The translations under genes and the position numbers were made by a program. The notes below the pieces were generated by a model that saw nothing but the letters and a program-made list of their open reading frames with translations, was not told where the DNA came from and ran no database searches. A stretch of 64,000 nt of DNA from contig CM049321.1 in NCBI GenBank assembly GCA_026874595.1, positions 7,686,979-7,750,978 of the forward strand, given 5' to 3'. The first letter of the stretch is position 1. Each line of letters begins with the position of its first letter. This document shows positions 59,613 to 64,000 of the stretch, piece after piece. Source of the stretch: Sipunculus nudus. Its lineage: Eukaryota; Annelida; Sipuncula; Golfingiida; Sipunculidae.

Positions 59613-60189
59613 TCTTTAGACTGATTATGCATGTCAGGGTCATTGGAGATCCGAACGGATCCTACATTTTTCACCATGGTCGTTTGCGACACGTGCTTGC
59701 CATAGAAAAAAAACTGCTTCTACTTTACACTACTCATTGTTTCTTTCATGAACCGTAAGATCTTTTTAATCTTAACGACTCTGTAACCTATGATTTGTGC
59801 ACACAGTACGACGTGTAGGAGGAGGCTTAACTTCCTGTCCTGGACTCAATGTTCTTCTTCCAAGAAACTGTGCTGTTAAGATGGTGGGCAGCAAGGCAAG
59901 TCCAGAAACAGCTAAACCCCCTGCCGCACTGAACTAACTGCACTAGCCTAAACAAAAAAACGGCCAAGTACACGTGTGTATTCCTGACCTTGTGTAGCCC
60001 GGATTGTAGGCCACTAAGGAGAATCATTCAACCTTGACATCAATAACAAATAAACACAAAACCACGCTAACATCTCCTGCTGTTCAACTGCTGATCCTGA
60101 ATGGTTCGCTTAACTGGTAACTTTTTTTGGTAGATTTACAAAAAAAATTATTAATTATGCTTTTGAAATGTACATGAATTACATGAGGA

Positions 60190-60535
60190 GATTACAATAA
60201 TAAGATGGCAACAGAGACCTTCGTCTTACGTCTTATAACCTCTGACCTCAATAAATATGCATGAAAGTAGCCGAGAATTTAAAACACCAGATTCATAGTA
60301 TTTGTTAACATTTATGATGAGTTTCATGAAAATCCATCAGGGTTTTGGTAAATCATCACAGCGCTACCAAAGTCTGGTGACCTTTGACCTATTTAGATAT
60401 GCATGAATTTAGCCGGGAATCGAACTTAGGCGATATACTTTATTGGCTAATATTTCTGTTGAGTTCCGTGAAAATCCACCATACCCCTAGCAAGTTATCG
60501 CGGCGATACTAAAATTTAATGAACGAACGGACCGT
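60190..60535. repeat. 142-bp imperfect tandem dimer
   Basis: ACCTCTGACCTCAATAAATA at 60238 and ACCTTTGACCTATTTAGATA at 60380 open two halves that share ATGCATGAA, TAGCCG.GAAT, TTTCATGAAAATCCA / TTCCGTGAAAATCCA. GAACGAACGGACCG follows. Such GACCTTTGACC...GAAAATCC blocks are common as dispersed repeats in marine invertebrates, from memory of the pattern. Confidence 0.65.
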
Positions 60536-60542
60536 CGAAACC

Positions 60543-60554
60543 TGCGCATGCGCA
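60543..60554. promoter_or_regulatory. Perfect NRF1 palindrome
   Basis: TGCGCATGCGCA exactly, between the 142-bp dimer and the TA-flanked MITE. It may belong to a repeat rather than to a promoter. Confidence 0.3.
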
Positions 60555-60563
60555 ATTTGTTAG

Positions 60564-60739
60564 TACAGTGGATCCTGTCTGAAAAACTACCTTTCTGATA
60601 AGACTACCTGTCTTTCAAGACCACCCTTGGATCGCAAACATTCTCATTGGTCATAACTGACCTGTTATAAGACCATCTGTGAATTAAGACCACCTTTGGC
60701 CAGTACCATTGGTGGTCACATAACATAGGTTTCACTGTA
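60564..60739. mobile_element. TA-flanked MITE, 172 bp
   Basis: TA at 60564-60565, then CAGTGGATCCTGTCTGAAAA; right end CATAGGTTTCACTG then TA at 60738-60739. Termini CAGTG...CACTG and the inner ATCCTGT / ATAGGTTT are inverted. The interior has repeated AAGACCACC / AAGACCATC words. TA target duplication and short TIRs fit a Tc1/mariner-type MITE. Confidence 0.78.
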
Positions 60740-61084
60740 TAATGATCAGCGTTGAACACAATTCATGTATGACTTGCGTTTTTGTCCCCATATGGACGAC
60801 TTAATAATCATTTTGCTCTTATCCCGTGTACTGTATCAACAAGATGAACTGGCACATTTTAACGAACTACAGTATACGTATACGGTTCAGCTTTATTAAT
60901 ACTCATTGTCTTTTCAATCTCCAACAAAACCGACATCATTAATTTACCACCAATTCACAACAGACGAGGCTATGTACTTTTTGTACTTAGGCTAATGATT
61001 TGCTTGATATGTTAAGATTTTTTCATAGACCAGACACCCTGATCCCTTATGCTTTTAAGGAGTGACTTAGGACTTTAGTGCAAA

Positions 61085-61520
61085 CATTAGCTAGAACCCT
61101 GTCTCGAGTCCATGCAGTCATTAGGAACTTTGATCTAGACTCGGACTTGTACTCGGAAATGGAGGTAAGTGACTCGAGGAAATCGGGCCTGGTACACCCA
61201 GAATCCAACAGAAAATAAATGTCACATATTGTAATGTCTTATAATCTTGTGCGAACTACTAACATAATAATACCACAAAAATAAACTAGACTGGACTATC
61301 TATATACTAAGCTTGAATTTGTAATTAAACATTCATATAAAAAGCATATGTTGACTAACATAAAACCACATGAAAATCTAAAATTTTATTTTATTTTTTT
61401 TCAATAAGGAGATTTGCTTTCGGCACGGAATCGGACTTGGACCCAATTATTATGGACTTTGACTCGAACCTTGTGGACCCGGACTCGAGTAGCCTGGACT
61501 CGGCCTTGAACCCTAACTTT
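61085..61520 (-). mobile_element. Third copy of the GAGTCC-armed element, inverted
   Basis: Arms with GACTCGGACTTGTACTCGG at 61139 and TCGGACTTGGACCCAATTAT at 61431 lie around a core. Reverse-complemented, the core contains TTTTATGTTAGTCAACATAT, GTTTAATTACA and AGTAGTTCGCACAAGATTAT plus AAGACATTACA, as in 8290-8450. Confidence 0.6.
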
Positions 61521-61784
61521 AAGGACAGGACCACAACATTACTTTGAAGTCTTGTATCGGCCTTAAAGATAGAAATAGGGTTTGTTCGCTATGATCGTGT
61601 TTTCTGGTCAATTGCCATTATTTTGTCCCTTGATGCTGCAAGTTATACGTTTGTTATAATAAATTATTTTATGCCTTGTTATTTACTAACTGTTAATGTC
61701 ATTTTCATTAAAATTGTATTGCCATGTACAAGCAGGCTACACATGAAATTGTTGCACGGACTTAAGGTGCGAGCGAGCGAACTT

Positions 61785-62090
61785 TTTGTTTACAGGGCGA
61801 GACACAATTATGACAATACGTGGAATTTTGTCTAGAAAATATACAACATTGTGCTTGAGCTCTTGAACTGCTCAACATTGTATACTCAACATTAAAAATA
61901 GCCCTTTTTTGATACATTTAAGAATTCTTTTAGGGAATGTGCGCCATAAAACAAATTAGCAACATTACCAAGTACCTGTTCTTTATTTGCAAAAATGAAT
62001 TTGATCCAGGAGCGGCAAATCTATGGATCAATATTTTTGTTTGTTTGAAGGGCCTTATGAATGTTTCCTTTTAAAGAAAAAGATTCATTT
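61785..62090 (+). repeat. Diverged direct duplicate, copy 1
   Basis: Shares with 63640-63935 the blocks GTGGAATTTTG, ATTGTGCTT, CTTGAACTGCTCAACAT, CATTTAAGA, CAAATTAGCAACATTACCAA, CTTTATTTGCAAAAATGAAT, TTTGAT and CCTTTTAAAGAAAAAG. No coding. Confidence 0.85.
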
Positions 62091-62940
62091 TAACCATGTT
62101 CGGTAGGTAGATAGTGCTCAATAAAACCATGATCATTTCCTACAGTTCACATAGACGGTGCCAGCAAGATTAACATAGGTTCGGATGCTGATATGTTATT
62201 ATCACCATGTTATTATGAAAGGTCATGTATACAAATATAATGTTAACTGTCTGTGTGTTTAATTGAGGGTTATCAAATAAAGTGACTGTAAAATATGCAG
62301 CCTTCTCAGTAGAGACGTATGTTCCAGTGTACAAAAAGAGCTTACCTAGACATACCTGCATGTAATATTAAAAGTTTTAAGTTCTTAAATTATAAAATGT
62401 GCCCTGCTGACGAATGTTCGTTTCAAAATTTAACATGACTTTTGAAATATCAGAATCTCCAAATAACGGACGGACAGGAGAACGAATACCCCGTAACTCA
62501 GACGCCTTTCAATCCGCTTGACTGATAAAAAAATGCAATTGCACTGACACCATTAAAGTTATTCTTACCGCCATAGCCATACTTCCTTAAAACACAGGAG
62601 GCGCAATCTTCATCCGGTGTAACGGATGTTATTTCTTTCCTGCACTTGTGACGAGAATAGTTTCAGATTTGGGCTTTTCTTGTCTTCTGCAGTCCGCAGA
62701 ACATGCCCGATTCAGTGTACTCACCAACGCTTCAGGTGTCAGCCCTGGCACTAATTACATTTGTTTTTTCTTAACTTGTTCCTTCCTGTTTTAATGATAT
62801 TTAGTAGCAAGAAGTACACACTGTTGTTTTATTTTATAATATGTATAATCCATGTCTGTTTGATACAGGATTTATTAACCCTCCATCTTAGGGAGTAGAG
62901 GCTTTCAAGCGTTGACGAGTCTGTATTTCTATTAGTGGTA

Positions 62941-63460
62941 GAAATTGGTTTTAAAATCATAATCGATTATTGAAAAATAAAAATGATCGATGACCGATTA
63001 TTCTTGTTAGGATCTAATATGAATTTAACACGAGTTATGTTTTTTACATAGACACTACTGTGTAGCGATAGGAATTGGTTTTAAGGTCATAATCGATTAT
63101 CGAAAAATAAGAACGATCGATGATCGACTATTAATCGATAATTGTATGTACTGTACTTTATTTACTTCTGCTAGTACCTAAAATATTGACCCCCAGTAAA
63201 TAGTGTGACATGTACATTGGTATTCATAATGAAACCAATCATCCACCCGTATTCAAAGTTTACTTACCGTCAGACCTTCGTTGGCTGCGTAAGGTTCCGT
63301 TTTGATGCTGTTCGTTACTCTGTGTTCGTATATCCCTGACAGGATTAGATTCTTTGCAGCTACATACATAATCGTTTTAAATCGATGCAATCGATTTAAT
63401 CGATTTTGAAAGAAAACGACCAATCATCGATTTAATCGATTTTAATCGACACACCAGTAA
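62941..63460 (-). mobile_element. ATCGAT-rich non-autonomous element, copy 2 (inverted)
   Basis: Reverse complement of the 51.07-51.54 kb element; its right edge reads (minus) ACTGGTGTGTCGATTAAAAT. A 131-bp internal unit is partly duplicated: AATTGGTTTTAAAATCATAA at 62942 and AATTGGTTTTAAGGTCATAA at 63073, each followed by CGATTAT.GAAAAATAA. Copy 1 has this unit once. Confidence 0.7.
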
Positions 63461-63639
63461 TTTCTAGATCAATATTTGGTTACATAATGGTGCATGGGGT
63501 GGGGGACTTTCTTTAAGTACTAAATGCTATACGAAATCTTTATTTTCTACATTTTTTTATGTTTGCCCTTGATCTCCAAAAAGCCTGACTTTCCAAAACT
63601 GACATCTTATCAAAATAATAGTCCCAGGTGATAAATTTC

Positions 63640-63935
63640 ACCGGTCGGGACAAAATATATGGAATTTTGCCACCTTGACTAGAACATACACAAAATTGTG
63701 CTTTAATTCTTGAACAGCTCAACATCATATGCTTAATGTTAAATATAGTCCATTTCCATACATTTAAGATTTTTTATAAATTCGTAGCACAAATTAGCAA
63801 CGTTACCAAGGGCTTGGTCTTTATTTGCAAAAATGAATTTGATACACATAATAAACGAGTGATGAAGTCGTAGAACACTATTTTAATATTTGTTTCTCGG
63901 GCCCTAGAAATCTTTCCTTTAAAAAAGAGTAAGAT
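63640..63935 (+). repeat. Diverged direct duplicate, copy 2
   Basis: Partner of 61785-62090, about 1.84 kb downstream in the same orientation, with indels. The ATCGAT element copy 2 lies between them. Confidence 0.85.
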
Positions 63936-64000
63936 TTTTGTCTGATTTTTATTTTCGTGTTCCTGTTGCGGAGAAGCATTCTGCGATCACTCCAGAATTG

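Overview
This window looks like AT-rich, repeat-rich nuclear DNA from an invertebrate animal, most likely a marine lophotrochozoan such as a bivalve or other mollusc. The signs are spliced GT-AG coding exons with a secreted Reeler-type product, long (AT)n, (CT)n and (ATT)n microsatellites, several families of minisatellite-bearing dispersed repeats, and a decayed Helitron. I cannot name the species. There are no bacterial operons and no long uninterrupted genes. Most open frames are chance frames or translated simple repeats.

Genes. The one gene I can rebuild with confidence is on the minus strand at about 3304-5471. Three exons join in perfect phase into a signal peptide plus a Reeler domain, the fold of small secreted invertebrate defence proteins. 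Its C-terminal exon is not certain. A GC-rich open frame at the left edge (minus strand, start codon at 112-110) may be the first coding exon of another gene that leaves the window. At 33049-33198 (minus) a 50-residue remnant of a Helitron Rep/Helicase C-terminus survives, with its 3' terminus abutting a microsatellite. A few other short open frames are listed at low confidence.

Layout. 0-5.7 kb: edge exon, a MITE-like inverted-repeat element and the Reeler gene. 7.65-9.05 kb: an unclassified element made of two 27-bp minisatellite arms around a unique core; smaller relatives lie at 50.4 kb and (inverted) 61.1 kb. 10.2-11.2 kb: a 31-bp minisatellite with higher-order structure, and a diverged inverted array of the same unit at 59.5 kb. 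Both sides of the 10.2 kb array carry copies of one about 120-bp dispersed repeat. 16-19 kb: a 3 x 90 bp tandem repeat, half of a MITE whose other copy is at 56.8-57.25 kb, and AGT/CT/ATT simple repeats. 21-31 kb: mostly unique sequence with GC-richer islands that resemble regulatory DNA. 32.8-33.4 kb: Helitron remnant. 36.4-37.4 kb: a 1-kb purine-rich tract. 39-53 kb: scattered islands, microsatellites and tandem duplications. 51.07-51.54 and 62.94-63.46 kb: inverted copies of an ATCGAT-rich element. 60-64 kb: several dispersed repeats.

Regulatory pattern. Unique GC-richer islands share motifs well beyond chance: nine perfect TGACGTCA sites, an exact 11-mer AGCAGACGACA four times, and four good CTCF-consensus matches in the order + - + -. 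Together with the shortage of exons, this suggests a gene desert or long introns carrying cis-regulatory elements. That reading is inference.
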